Shown here piece by piece: positions 15,687 through 27,352 of a DNA stretch of 43,954 nt. The notes below the pieces were generated by a model that worked only from the letters and a program-made list of their open reading frames with translations, ran no database searches and had not been told where the DNA came from. The position numbers and the translations under genes are program-made. Positions within the stretch are counted from its first letter, which is position 1. Every line of letters begins with the position of its first letter. The DNA comes from an uncultured Prevotellaceae bacterium (GTDB lineage Bacteria; Bacteroidota; Bacteroidia; Bacteroidales; Bacteroidaceae): contig ONSV01000019.1 of assembly GCA_900320585.1 (NCBI GenBank), positions 1-43,954 of the forward strand. Direction: 5' to 3'.

Positions 15687-17131
15687 TTCACCCACCCTTT
15701 GTATTGGAACTCGCAATCCCTGTATTGTTCGTTCATTCTCACATAGGTGTTCTTCAGTTTCTGTGCCACCCAGTCGTTGAGGGCCTGCTCACGCCGTTTG
15801 GCGAGCACCACGTCCTTCATGGTCTGGAAGTCCTCGGTGATGGTGGCCCTATGGCTCTCGGTGCGGCTCTTCAGTTTGATGATGGCGCAGACGGTCTTTC
15901 CCTTGCTGTTGATCATCTCGAATGACTTTGAGATTTCTCCCACTGCCAGTCCCTCCACGGCCCTTGCCACCTCGGTGGGCAGGTCCTGCATACGGAACTT
16001 CGAGGTACGGGTATGTTCCTGCTCGAGAGCGTTGGCCATCAGTCCTCGGTTGCTCTTGGTGTCCTTGTCGTCGGAGATGAACGTGGCAGCCTCATCAAAT
16101 GTGAACTTGCCCTCACGGATATCGTTTGCGATGGAGTCGAGCTGCTCGGAAGCCAGTTTCAGGGCATCTCTCGTCACGCGCGGCTTCATCAGGATATGCC
16201 TCACGTTGATGCGCTCACCACGCTTGTCGATGAGCTGGATGATGTGGAAACCGAACTCGGTTTCCACTATTTTTGAAATCTTGTTGGGGTCGGTGAGGTT
16301 GAAGGCCACATTGGCGAAGGTGGGGTCGAGGGCCGCCTTCGGGGTGTAGCCGATCTCGCCACCCTGCCGTGCCGAACCGTCCTCGGAGTAGAGTCGTGCC
16401 ATGGTGGCGAAGGTAGTCTCGCCGCGGTTCACCCTGTCGGTATACTCGCGCAGCGCGTCCTTCACCCTGTTGACCTCCTCGATGGAGACCTTGGGTTGCC
16501 GTGTGATAATCTGCACCTCGACGGTGGTGGGAACGAGAGGGATGCTGTCTTCGGGCAATCTCTCGAAGAACTTGCGCACCTCGGCAGGCGAGACAGAGAT
16601 GTCTTTCACGAGTTGCTGCCGCATCTTCTGGATGAGCTCACGGTTCTTGAACTCGTCGTGCATCTGCTGTCGCATCTGCGAAATGGTCATATTGCGGTAT
16701 TCCTCGAGTTTCTCGCGTGAGCCATCGGCCAACTGTATCCAGTAGTTGATCTGGTCGTCGATGCTCTGCGATATATCCGACTCGGTGACCTCGATACTGT
16801 CGATGGCAGCCTGGTGGAGGAAGAGCTTCTGGACGGCCAACTGCTCAGGAATGGTGCAGTCGGGATTGCCCTCCCATTTCATGCCCTCCATCTCGCCCTG
16901 CATGCGCATGGACTCGATATCGGACTTGAGAATCGGCTCGTCGCCCACTACCCACACCACCTCGTCGATGATGCTCGCGGGTTGAGCGCTGTGCACCTCC
17001 TTGGCAGCGGTGGTGGTGGAGTCATCGGCAAGGCAAGCCATCATGCCAGGCCGTGACGCTCCTGCACCCACCGTCATGGTGAGCATCAAGAGCGCTGCGA
17101 TGCTATAAAGGCATATTTTGTTCATTGGCAT
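15683..17131 (-). CDS. SurA-like periplasmic chaperone with two parvulin domains
   Basis: A 482-residue exported protein with a signal peptide (ICLYSIAALLMLTMTVGAGA). A SurA-type N-terminal chaperone region follows (IIDEVVWVVGDEPILKSDIE, then a helical stretch). Two PpiC/parvulin domains are visible: about residues 195-300 (FATMARLYSEDGSARQGGEIGYTPKAALDPTFANVAF ... ETEFGFHIIQLIDKRG) and 305-420 (VRHILMKPRV ... FDEAATFISDD). It is likely to escort unfolded outer-membrane proteins through the periplasm. The start could be MPMNK or MNK, 6 bases later; the first ATG shares one base with the preceding stop (TGATG). It lies within the guaB-ppiC-surA-ostA-mutL group. Confidence 0.88.
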   Translation of the reverse strand: MPMNKICLYSIAALLMLTMTVGAGASRPGMMACLADDSTTTAAKEVHSAQPASIIDEVVWVVGDEPILKSDIESMRMQGEMEGMKWEGNPDCTIPEQLAVQKLFLHQAAIDSIEVTESDISQSIDDQINYWIQLADGSREKLEEYRNMTISQMRQQMHDEFKNRELIQKMRQQLVKDISVSPAEVRKFFERLPEDSIPLVPTTVEVQIITRQPKVSIEEVNRVKDALREYTDRVNRGETTFATMARLYSEDGSARQGGEIGYTPKAALDPTFANVAFNLTDPNKISKIVETEFGFHIIQLIDKRGERINVRHILMKPRVTRDALKLASEQLDSIANDIREGKFTFDEAATFISDDKDTKSNRGLMANALEQEHTRTSKFRMQDLPTEVARAVEGLAVGEISKSFEMINSKGKTVCAIIKLKSRTESHRATITEDFQTMKDVVLAKRREQALNDWVAQKLKNTYVRMNEQYRDCEFQYKGWVK

Positions 17132-18555
17132 CAGTGTTTGTTTACCGTGGCGAGCACATCCTTGTTCACTTTCACCACATAGCGTTTCCTAAGTTCCTCC
17201 ACCCACTGTTTCTCGAGCTGGTCCTGATAGTCGGTGAGCACCTGTCCGCGCACGTCGGTGTACTCCTTGGGAGCCTTGAGCAGTTTGCCATACACGGCAT
17301 CAAAGGGATAGTCTTTCGTTGGGGGCACTTCGACCTTCTTCTTGAAGACCTCACGGTCGACGAGGGGGTTGTCGCCGGCCTTGAAGATACCCTTCACCAC
17401 ACGGATGCGGATCACGCTGTCGGCATTGAACGTGGCGTGCAGTTTCTCGGCCCACTTGTCGAAGGGCACGCCCTTCACGCATTTCTTCACGGCCTTCACG
17501 TCGGCCTTGTCTTTCACATGGTAGGCCATGCCCTTGTAGCGGGGAGCGTCCCAGGTATACTTCTTCTTGTTGGCCTGGAAGAACTTACGCAGACCCTCCT
17601 CGTCTTTGGCGGCCTTGTCCCAAACATTCTGGTTGCTGATCTCGTAGAAGAGGAGTCCGTCGTGGTACTCACGGATGAGGTTGGCCAGGTCGGAGTCTTT
17701 CTCAGAGAGGTCGATGGCCCTCTGCTCAAGGATTTGCTCGCGCGAGAGCACACCGTCCTTTGCCACCACCTCGTCGATTTTCTGGTCGATGAGATGCTCA
17801 CGGATACCGTTGCGGTCGATATAGGTAAGCAGACCTTCGCGGCAGGAGTCGAAGGGCACGAAAGGCTTCTGGTCGAGCAGTTTGACGATATGGAAGCCAT
17901 AGGCCGACTTCACAGGTTGCGACATCTCGCCCACCTTGAGTTTGTAGACAGCCTTCTCAAACTCCGGAACGGTTTGTCCGGGCTGTATCCATCCTATCTC
18001 GCCACCCCTTGATGCCGAGCCCTTGTCGTCGGAGAACTTGCGTGCCATCTCGGCGAAGTCGGCGCCATTGACGATGGCCCTGTAGATGGAGTCGGCCTTC
18101 TGCCGTGCGTTGGCCTCTGCTGTATTGCCGGCATCGGCGTTCACCATCACCAGGATGTGCGTGGGCTTGGCCAGTCCGCCGAGCGAGTCGACATAATGCT
18201 GTGTCTTGTCGTAGATCTCGTGGGCCTGGGCCATGATGTCGTCGTCGGTGATGAACGTGGGCCTCACCTGTTGGTCGCGATACATGGCGAACTCGTTCCT
18301 GAACGAGGAGAGGGTGTCTAATTTGGCGTCGAGGGCTGCAGCCACTTTGAGCTTGTAGTTGATGAACAGGTCGACATACTCCTCCACCGTCTTCTTGTCG
18401 ATGACGCCCTCCGAATTGTTCTTGTTGTATGAGTACTCGAACTCTGAACGGTTGACGGGCACGCCATTGATGGTCATGATAACGGGGTCGCTCTGTGCGA
18501 AGGTTGTCATAGCGACGGCGCACGTCAACATCACGTTTAATAATCTTTTTTTCAT
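17131..18555 (-). CDS. Periplasmic peptidylprolyl isomerase (PpiC/parvulin type)
   Basis: A 474-residue exported foldase-like protein. The signal peptide is KKRLLNVMLTCAVAMTTFAQ. The N-terminal SurA-like helical region begins VIMTINGVPVNRSEFEYSYNKN. A clear parvulin domain spans about residues 120-235 (PTHILVMVN ... FAEMARKFSDDKGSASRGGEIGWIQPG ... YGFHIVKLL). The C-terminal 230 residues look like a divergent second rotamase or chaperone arm. Paired with the adjacent SurA-like gene, it suggests two foldases for outer-membrane proteins. A start 9 codons upstream is possible, but the Met before KKRLLNV gives a normal signal peptide. There are 49 bases to the guaB stop upstream. Confidence 0.85.
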   Translation of the reverse strand: MKKRLLNVMLTCAVAMTTFAQSDPVIMTINGVPVNRSEFEYSYNKNNSEGVIDKKTVEEYVDLFINYKLKVAAALDAKLDTLSSFRNEFAMYRDQQVRPTFITDDDIMAQAHEIYDKTQHYVDSLGGLAKPTHILVMVNADAGNTAEANARQKADSIYRAIVNGADFAEMARKFSDDKGSASRGGEIGWIQPGQTVPEFEKAVYKLKVGEMSQPVKSAYGFHIVKLLDQKPFVPFDSCREGLLTYIDRNGIREHLIDQKIDEVVAKDGVLSREQILEQRAIDLSEKDSDLANLIREYHDGLLFYEISNQNVWDKAAKDEEGLRKFFQANKKKYTWDAPRYKGMAYHVKDKADVKAVKKCVKGVPFDKWAEKLHATFNADSVIRIRVVKGIFKAGDNPLVDREVFKKKVEVPPTKDYPFDAVYGKLLKAPKEYTDVRGQVLTDYQDQLEKQWVEELRKRYVVKVNKDVLATVNKH

Positions 18556-18604
18556 AACAAGGTGGTATCTATAAATCCACAAGTGTAATTATCTTCTCTT
18601 AGTC

Positions 18605-20119
<1,515 letters not shown>

Positions 20120-20192
20120 TTAAAATCCACAAAACGGGTGGTTTTGGTGTTTTTCTTGCCGAATTAATACGTTTTAACGTCACAATACAATT

Positions 20193-20218
20193 CATGCGGG
20201 CACCGAGATGCCCGCATG
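20193..20218 (-). terminator. Hairpin downstream of recQ, probable terminator
   Basis: CATGCGGGCA and TGCCCGCATG form a perfect 10-bp stem around CCGAGA. It lies between the recQ stop and the guaB promoter. The minus-strand sequence after it is GAATTGTATTGTG, only moderately T-rich. Confidence 0.55.
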
Positions 20219-20258
20219 ACAGATTTGTGGAATGTCAGTGAAACGGTGGAGACGGGCC

Positions 20259-22436
<2,178 letters not shown>

Positions 22437-22462
22437 GTGTTTATCCTCCGTTCGTTGCATCA

Positions 22463-22500
22463 CCGTTGGCATGAGGCGTCATGATGCCTCATGCTAACGG
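22463..22500. repeat. Inverted repeat across the clpX stop codon / recQ leader
   Basis: CCGTTGGCATGAGGC (22463-22477) and GCCTCATGCTAACGG (22486-22500) form a 15-bp stem with one mismatch around GTCATGAT. The clpX stop lies in one arm and the farthest recQ start in the other. No T-run follows on the minus strand, so it is not a standard terminator. It may separate clpX and recQ expression or be a processing or stabilising stem. Confidence 0.7.
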
Positions 22501-23717
22501 CTCTGTAAGTGTGCTTTTTCAAGTTGCTTTTCAGCATATTCCTTTGTCACCACGAACTTGTCGACCTTTTTTGAGGGGAAGTCGAACATGGCATCCATGA
22601 TGACATTCTCCACGATCGACCTCAGTCCGCGTGCTCCGAGCTTATACTCCACTGCCTTGTCGACGATGAAATCGAGTGCCTCGGGGTCGAACTCCAGTTT
22701 TACGCCGTCCATCTCGAAGAGTTTCACATACTGTTTCACGATGGAGTTCTTGGGTTCGATGAGAATCCGCTTCAGAGCCTCACGGTCGAGCGGGTTGAGA
22801 TAGGTGAGCACGGGCAGTCGGCCGATGATCTCGGGGATGAGTCCGAAGGACTTCAGGTCGTGCGGCAACACGTATTTCATAAGGTCCTCCTTGTCGATTT
22901 TCCTCAGGTTCTGCACCGAGTTGTATCCCACGGTCCGTGTGTTCATGCGCTGTGCGATCTTGCGCTCTATCCCGTCGAAGGCCCCTCCGCAGATGAAGAG
23001 GATGTTGTGCGTGTCGACGTGGATATATTCCTGGTCGGGGTGCTTGCGCCCACCCTGCGGCGGCACGTTCACCATGGTACCCTCAAGGAGTTTGAGCAGT
23101 CCCTGCTGCACGCCCTCGCCACTCACGTCGCGGGTGATCGACGGGTTGTCGGCCTTTCGCGCGATCTTGTCGATCTCGTCGATGAAGACGATGCCCCGCT
23201 CGGCAGCCTTCACGTCGTAGTCGGCCACCTGGAGGAGTCGTGACAGGATGCTCTCCACGTCCTCGCCCACATATCCGGCCTCGGTGAAGACGGTGGCGTC
23301 GACGATGGTGAATGGCACGTCGAGGAGTCGGGCTATCGTGCGGGCGAGCAGTGTCTTTCCCGTGCCGGTGCTCCCCACCATGATGATGTTGCTCTTCTCT
23401 ATCTCCACCCCGTTGGGGTCGTCGGGTTGCTGGAGTCGTTTATAGTGGTTGTATACGGCAACGGAGAGATATCTTTTGGCCTCATCCTGCCCGATGACAT
23501 ACTGGTCGAGATAGTCTTTTATCTCCTTGGGCTTGGGTACCTTCTTGATCTTGAACTTCTCCTTCGAGCCTGCGGCAGAGGACGCCAGCACGCCCGAGGT
23601 CTGGACGATCTGGTAGGCCTGCTGCGCGCAGTTCTCGCAGATGAAGCCATTGATGCCAGAAATGAGCAGCCTGACATCCTTCTCTCCATTTCCGCAGAAG
23701 CTACATACTTTCTTCAT
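22494..23717 (-). CDS. clpX: ATP-dependent Clp protease ATP-binding subunit ClpX
   Basis: A 407-residue AAA+ unfoldase that delivers substrates to ClpP. The N-terminal zinc-binding domain has CSFCG and CENC (residues 5-30). The AAA+ core has Walker [16 protein letters not shown], pore loop GYVGED, Walker [12 protein letters not shown], the second pore region [16 protein letters not shown] and sensor 2 GARGLRSI. A ClpP-docking IGF-type loop should lie in [18 protein letters not shown], where IGL/IGF is not obvious. One base separates it from clpP, so the two are co-transcribed. A long inverted repeat covers its stop codon. Confidence 0.96.
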   Translation of the reverse strand: MKKVCSFCGNGEKDVRLLISGINGFICENCAQQAYQIVQTSGVLASSAAGSKEKFKIKKVPKPKEIKDYLDQYVIGQDEAKRYLSVAVYNHYKRLQQPDDPNGVEIEKSNIIMVGSTGTGKTLLARTIARLLDVPFTIVDATVFTEAGYVGEDVESILSRLLQVADYDVKAAERGIVFIDEIDKIARKADNPSITRDVSGEGVQQGLLKLLEGTMVNVPPQGGRKHPDQEYIHVDTHNILFICGGAFDGIERKIAQRMNTRTVGYNSVQNLRKIDKEDLMKYVLPHDLKSFGLIPEIIGRLPVLTYLNPLDREALKRILIEPKNSIVKQYVKLFEMDGVKLEFDPEALDFIVDKAVEYKLGARGLRSIVENVIMDAMFDFPSKKVDKFVVTKEYAEKQLEKAHLQSR

Positions 23718-23718
23718 C

Positions 23719-24381
23719 TCACTTCTTCCGTTTGAGCACGGTGTCGATCATACCATACTCCTTGGCCTCATCGGCCGTCATCCAGTAGTTGCGGTCGGAG
23801 TCGGCCCATACCTTGTCGTATGGGGTATGCGAGTGGTCGGCGATGATGGTGTAGAGCTCTTTCTTGTATTTCTGTATCTCACGGGCCTCGATCTCGATGT
23901 CAGAAGCCTGGCCTTGCACGCCGCCGAGAGGCTGGTGTATCATCACGCGGCTATGGGTGAGTGCCGACCGTTTGCCCTCGGCGCCTGCCACGAGGAGCAC
24001 GGCGGCCATCGAGGCGGCCATACCGGTGCAGATGGTAGCCACGTCGCTCGAGATATACTGCATGGTGTCGTAGATGCCGAGGCCAGCAGTGACGCTTCCA
24101 CCGGGCGAGTTGATGTAGATGGAGATATCCTTGGTGTCGACGGAGTCGAGGTAGAGCAGCTGAGCCTGCAGCGTGTTGGCGGTATAGTCGTCGATCTGCG
24201 TGCCGAGGAAGATGATGCGGTCCATCATGAGCCGGGAGAAGACGTCCATCTGTGTGACGTTGAGCTGGCGTTCCTCCAGGATGTATGGATTAAGATACTG
24301 GGCTTGTGCGCTGATCACGTCGTCGAGCGCCTGTCCGTTGATGCCGAGATGGCCTGTAGCGAATTTTCTGAAGTCGTTCAT
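23719..24381 (-). CDS. clpP: ATP-dependent Clp protease proteolytic subunit ClpP
   Basis: A 220-residue serine peptidase (family S14), proteolytic partner of ClpX. The catalytic Ser is in [11 protein letters not shown] and the His in [12 protein letters not shown]. The Asp lies in the [13 protein letters not shown] region. The [17 protein letters not shown] stretch is also typical. In-frame sequence extends 66 codons upstream but translates through the promoter and inverted-repeat region, so [14 protein letters not shown] is taken as the start. The order tig-clpP-clpX is conserved widely. The promoter at 24503-24510 gives a leader of about 120 bases. Confidence 0.95.
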   Translation of the reverse strand: MNDFRKFATGHLGINGQALDDVISAQAQYLNPYILEERQLNVTQMDVFSRLMMDRIIFLGTQIDDYTANTLQAQLLYLDSVDTKDISIYINSPGGSVTAGLGIYDTMQYISSDVATICTGMAASMAAVLLVAGAEGKRSALTHSRVMIHQPLGGVQGQASDIEIEAREIQKYKKELYTIIADHSHTPYDKVWADSDRNYWMTADEAKEYGMIDTVLKRKK

Positions 24382-24471
24382 AGTTACTGTAAATTGTTTC
24401 ACATCGTGGGTACAATCCCCTTTCGGGGAAGCCCACGGTTCCTTTACGGCAAAAATCGAGCCATAAAGAAT

Positions 24472-24531
24472 AAGGTTACCGACTTTTCCGTCCTTGTTGC
24501 AACAAAGATACGAAAAAAAGTCGGTAACCTT
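24472..24531. repeat. Perfect 16-bp inverted repeat enclosing the clpP promoter
   Basis: AAGGTTACCGACTTTT (24472-24487) is the exact reverse complement of AAAAGTCGGTAACCTT (24516-24531). The 28-base centre holds the clpP -7 box and a 12-bp palindrome TTGTTGCAACAA (24494-24505). The hairpin begins 35 bases past the tig stop. On the minus strand it is followed by ATTCTTTAT, so it could also terminate tig transcripts. Confidence 0.85.
24503..24510 (-). promoter_or_regulatory. -7 box of clpP-clpX
   Basis: Minus-strand TATCTTTG fits TAnnTTTG and sits in the loop between the arms of the 16-bp inverted repeat. No consensus -33 TTG is found; that region is occupied by the inverted-repeat arm, as expected if a regulator binds there. 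Confidence 0.6.
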
Positions 24532-24565
24532 GATATAAAAACGTGTTTTTTTTGCAAAAAACCGA

Positions 24566-25927
24566 TTATTCAGCGGCAATTTTATTGAATTCCTCGAGGG
24601 TCACGCTCTTGACGTTCAACTTCACGACATTTTTGAGTACGTCGATGAGTTTGCGGTCAATAGCCCTGTCGACGAGCGAGTCGACATTCTCCTTCTGCTT
24701 GAGCATATCCTCGGCATAGCCGTCGAGATATTCGTCGGGCACGTTGTTCATGCCATATTGTGCGAACTGGGCCCTTGCCATCTCCTTAGCCACGGCCTTC
24801 ACGTCGGCATCCTCGATCTTCACCTCATTGGCGGCCACGATCTGCTCCTTGATGAGGTGCCACTTCAGTTCGTTGATGCTGGCCTCGAAGTGCTTGTCCA
24901 CATAGTCGGCCTCTTTATCCTTGTTGTTGGCCTTCATCAGTCGCTTGAGGATTTCCTCGGGGAATTTGAGCTCGCCCACCTTGTTGTCGGCATACTTGCG
25001 CACGTCGAGCAGGAAGCGGTAGTCGGACTCACCGGCGAGCTGTGCCTTCAGGCCCTCGGCGATGCGGTTCCTGAACTCCTCCTCGGTAGTCACGTTGCCC
25101 TCACCGAAGACGCTGTCGAAGAGGTCCTGGTCGAGACCGGCCTTCACGAAGCGTGAGATCTCGGTAATCTGGTAGCTGAAGTCGGAGTTGATGTCGGCCA
25201 CCTCCTCTTTCTTGAGCTTGAGCAGAGCAGCCACCTCGGCGTCGCTCTCGGGATATGCCTTCTTGGGATTGAAGGTGATGATGTCGCCCAGTTTGGCACC
25301 ATCGAAGAGTGCCTTCTGTGCCTCCTCCTTGATATACTGCGGCATGAGCACGGCGTCGGCCACGGTGATGCCACCCTCCAGGGTATTGCCCTCCTCGTCG
25401 AGCTGGCGCAGGTCGCCCTTGAGCATGTCTCTCTGCTCGGGGTCGTAGGCCTCGGCCTTCTCATAGTGTCCGTTACGGCTGGCAAGCATCTCCACCTGCT
25501 GGTCGATGAGTTTGTCGTCGGGCTGGATATCGTAGTAGTCGATCTTGTCTTTGTTGGTGAGCGAGATGCTGAACTCGGGAGCCACGGCGATATCGAAGGC
25601 GAACTCATAATCGCTCTCTTTCTCCAGGTCTTGGGGAAGCTGCTTCTCTGATGGGAGGGGCTCACCCAGCATCTTCACGTTGTTCTCTCTGATGTATTTG
25701 TACATTTCCTCGCCGACGAGCTTGTTCACCACATCCATCTTCACGGCGTTGCCATACTGGCGCCTGATGATGTTCATCGGCACGTTGCCGGGCCTGAAAC
25801 CAGGCACGCTGGCTTTCTTGCGGTAGTCCTTCAGGGTTTTCTCTACTTTCTCCTTGTAATCTTCAACCTCCACGGTCAATGTCATAAGGCCATTGATCTT
25901 GTCAGGGTTCTCGAATGAAATTTTCAT
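24566..25927 (-). CDS. tig: Trigger factor
   Basis: A 453-residue ribosome-associated chaperone that receives nascent chains at the tunnel exit. The N-terminal ribosome-binding domain carries the signature as GFRPGNVPMNIIRRQYG (canonical GFRxGxxP). The middle region corresponds to the PPIase/FKBP module but is poorly conserved here. The C-terminal helical arms (about 260-450) form the substrate cradle. The length matches the family (about 430-450). It precedes clpP, with the inverted-repeat promoter/terminator between them. Its own -7 box is at 25993-26000. Confidence 0.9.
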   Translation of the reverse strand: MKISFENPDKINGLMTLTVEVEDYKEKVEKTLKDYRKKASVPGFRPGNVPMNIIRRQYGNAVKMDVVNKLVGEEMYKYIRENNVKMLGEPLPSEKQLPQDLEKESDYEFAFDIAVAPEFSISLTNKDKIDYYDIQPDDKLIDQQVEMLASRNGHYEKAEAYDPEQRDMLKGDLRQLDEEGNTLEGGITVADAVLMPQYIKEEAQKALFDGAKLGDIITFNPKKAYPESDAEVAALLKLKKEEVADINSDFSYQITEISRFVKAGLDQDLFDSVFGEGNVTTEEEFRNRIAEGLKAQLAGESDYRFLLDVRKYADNKVGELKFPEEILKRLMKANNKDKEADYVDKHFEASINELKWHLIKEQIVAANEVKIEDADVKAVAKEMARAQFAQYGMNNVPDEYLDGYAEDMLKQKENVDSLVDRAIDRKLIDVLKNVVKLNVKSVTLEEFNKIAAE

Positions 25928-25992
25928 CTTTTATCGTGTTATTTTTTGACGTTTATATGCTATTGGAAAAAACACTTTTTGAAATTGGAGTG

Positions 25993-26000
25993 CAAAATTA
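25993..26000 (-). promoter_or_regulatory. -7 box of tig
   Basis: Minus-strand TAATTTTG fits TAnnTTTG, 65 bases upstream of the tig ATG. The -33 position is occupied by the hairpin at 26010-26033 rather than a TTG element. Confidence 0.55.
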
Positions 26001-26009
26001 CGCATAATT

Positions 26010-26033
26010 CGCTGAAAATCCTAACTTTCAGCG
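26010..26033 (-). terminator. Hairpin between lptB and tig
   Basis: CGCTGAAA and TTTCAGCG form a perfect 8-bp stem around ATCCTAAC, 37 bases past the lptB stop. The following minus-strand sequence AATTATGCGTAATTTT is only weakly T-rich and overlaps the tig promoter. Confidence 0.45.
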
Positions 26034-26069
26034 TAAAAATTTGATTTTTTAACCAAGGCGCCCACGAAA

Positions 26070-26894
26070 TCAGGAATATCTCTCGTTTTCGGCCTTCTCT
26101 CTGGCCCGATGTTCCTCGTCGATGGTCTGGAAGTCTTTTTTCCTGAGCACGAAACTGTTGCTGAGGTACTTCTCGCGCACAATTTTGTTGGCCGCCAGCT
26201 CCTCGGGCTTTCCCTGGAAGAGGATGCGGCCCTCGAAGAGCAGGTAGGCACGGTCGGTGATGGTCAGGGTCTCCTGCACGTTGTGGTCGGTGATGAGGAT
26301 GCCGATGTTGCGGTATTTGAGTTGCCACACGATATGCTGGATATCCTCGACGGCGATGGGGTCGACGCCGGCGAAGGGCTCGTCGAGCATGATGAACTTG
26401 GGGTCGATGGCCAGGCATCGTGCGATCTCGGTGCGCCGGCGCTCACCGCCCGAGAGGGTGTCGCCCTTGCTTTTCCTCACTTTCCCCAGACGGAACTCAC
26501 TGATGAGACTCTCGAGCTTCTCGAGCTGCTGTTTCTTGCTGAGCTTGGTCATCTCGAGCACCGACCGTATATTGTCCTCGACGCTCATTTTCCTGAACAC
26601 GCTGGGCTCCTGTGGCAGGTATCCGATGCCTGCCCTTGCCCGTTTGTAGACCGGGAAACTGGTGATGTCCTGGTTGTTGAGGAAGATATGTCCGGCATTG
26701 GGCACGATGAGTCCGGTAGTCATGTAGAACGATGTGGTTTTCCCGGCGCCATTGGGCCCGAGCAGTCCCACGATCTCGCCTTGGCGCACGTTGATCGACA
26801 CATCGTTCACCACGGTGCGCTTGCCATATCGTTTCACCAGTCCCTCGGTGCGGAGCACCATGCCTTCAGGGTTGATTGTGTTCTCTGTATCCAT
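26070..26894 (-). CDS. lptB: LPS export ABC transporter ATP-binding protein LptB
   Basis: A 274-residue ABC ATPase of the LptB type, which energises extraction of lipopolysaccharide from the inner membrane with LptFG. Motifs: Walker [22 protein letters not shown]-loop region [20 protein letters not shown], signature [16 protein letters not shown], Walker [20 protein letters not shown], switch ITDHNV. The [10 protein letters not shown] and [12 protein letters not shown] stretches are diagnostic of LptB. The C-terminal 30 residues ([23 protein letters not shown]) extend beyond the E. coli protein, as is usual in Bacteroidetes. It has its own promoter and is followed by tig. Confidence 0.93.
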   Translation of the reverse strand: MDTENTINPEGMVLRTEGLVKRYGKRTVVNDVSINVRQGEIVGLLGPNGAGKTTSFYMTTGLIVPNAGHIFLNNQDITSFPVYKRARAGIGYLPQEPSVFRKMSVEDNIRSVLEMTKLSKKQQLEKLESLISEFRLGKVRKSKGDTLSGGERRRTEIARCLAIDPKFIMLDEPFAGVDPIAVEDIQHIVWQLKYRNIGILITDHNVQETLTITDRAYLLFEGRILFQGKPEELAANKIVREKYLSNSFVLRKKDFQTIDEEHRAREKAENERYS

Positions 26895-26937
26895 CTCTGT
26901 TTATCTGGTACTGTCTTGTCGAAACCTTTTCGGGTTG

Positions 26938-26945
26938 CAAAAATA
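26938..26945 (-). promoter_or_regulatory. -7 box of lptB
   Basis: Minus-strand TATTTTTG fits TAnnTTTG, about 45 bases upstream of the lptB ATG. No convincing -33 element is seen. Confidence 0.55.
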
Positions 26946-27076
26946 GATAAAAAAAACGACTTATCGCATTTTGCCGGCATATTATTAACCTTAATTTATG
27001 TTTCGCATTCGCTCAACTTCTTGGAGTTCAGAAGTTCAGACAACAGCCCGGTATTCATCTCGCCGGGCACAATGTT

Positions 27077-27220
27077 TCATTTCTTCGCGATGCGTTTTGT
27101 CAGTCCGATGGCCCTGATGGCCCTTGCGGGGTCGCCATGCTGGCATGCCTTGCTGCATGGAGCATCGACGCAGAGCAGGCATCTTGCCGCCTCCTCTTTT
27201 GAGTGCAATGTTTTTTTCAT
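27077..27220 (-). pseudogene. Truncated N-terminal 4Fe-4S segment of a GltD/PreT-like oxidoreductase
   Basis: A 47-codon ORF with the motif RCLLCVDAPCSKACQHGDPARAIRAI split over about residues 13-38. The C-x2-C-x4-C-x3-C spacing and the D-P-A-R-A-I-R context are characteristic of the N-terminal iron-sulfur region of glutamate synthase small subunit, PreT and dihydropyrimidine dehydrogenase. After RAI the expected sequence stops: nine residues later the frame ends, and no flavin-binding domain follows in any frame before lptB. It therefore looks like the surviving 5' end of a deleted gene, though a genuine mini-ferredoxin cannot be excluded. No promoter box is evident. The surrounding 26946-27280 region contains only small hairpins (for example GCCCGG/CCGGGC at 27046-27068). 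Confidence 0.6.
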
Positions 27221-27280
27221 TGGATGATAGGTATGAATGGTTGGGGTATGAGAAGAAAAACACAATCCTGCAAACGATTG

Positions 27281-27335
27281 TGAAAGAAGAAAGGTGTGTC
27301 GGTAACGGCACATTTGCCCATTACGACACACCTTT
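27281..27335 (-). terminator. Terminator of the second OmpA gene
   Basis: A 15-bp stem pairs 27290-27305 with 27321-27335 (AAAGGTGTGTCG.. with ..CGACACACCTTT, one bulged G). On the minus strand it is followed by CTTCTTTCA. It begins 18 bases past the OmpA stop. Confidence 0.75.
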
Positions 27336-27352
27336 GTATAAGAAGCAGACGA

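Noticed and set aside
24382-24579. 66-residue N-terminal extension of ClpP
   Set aside because: It runs through the promoter and inverted repeat and has no resemblance to ClpP propeptides.
27036-27311. 91-codon minus-strand ORF in the lptB-ompA gap
   Set aside because: It is out of frame with the Fe-S motif and shows no domain of its own; the 47-codon frame is the meaningful one.
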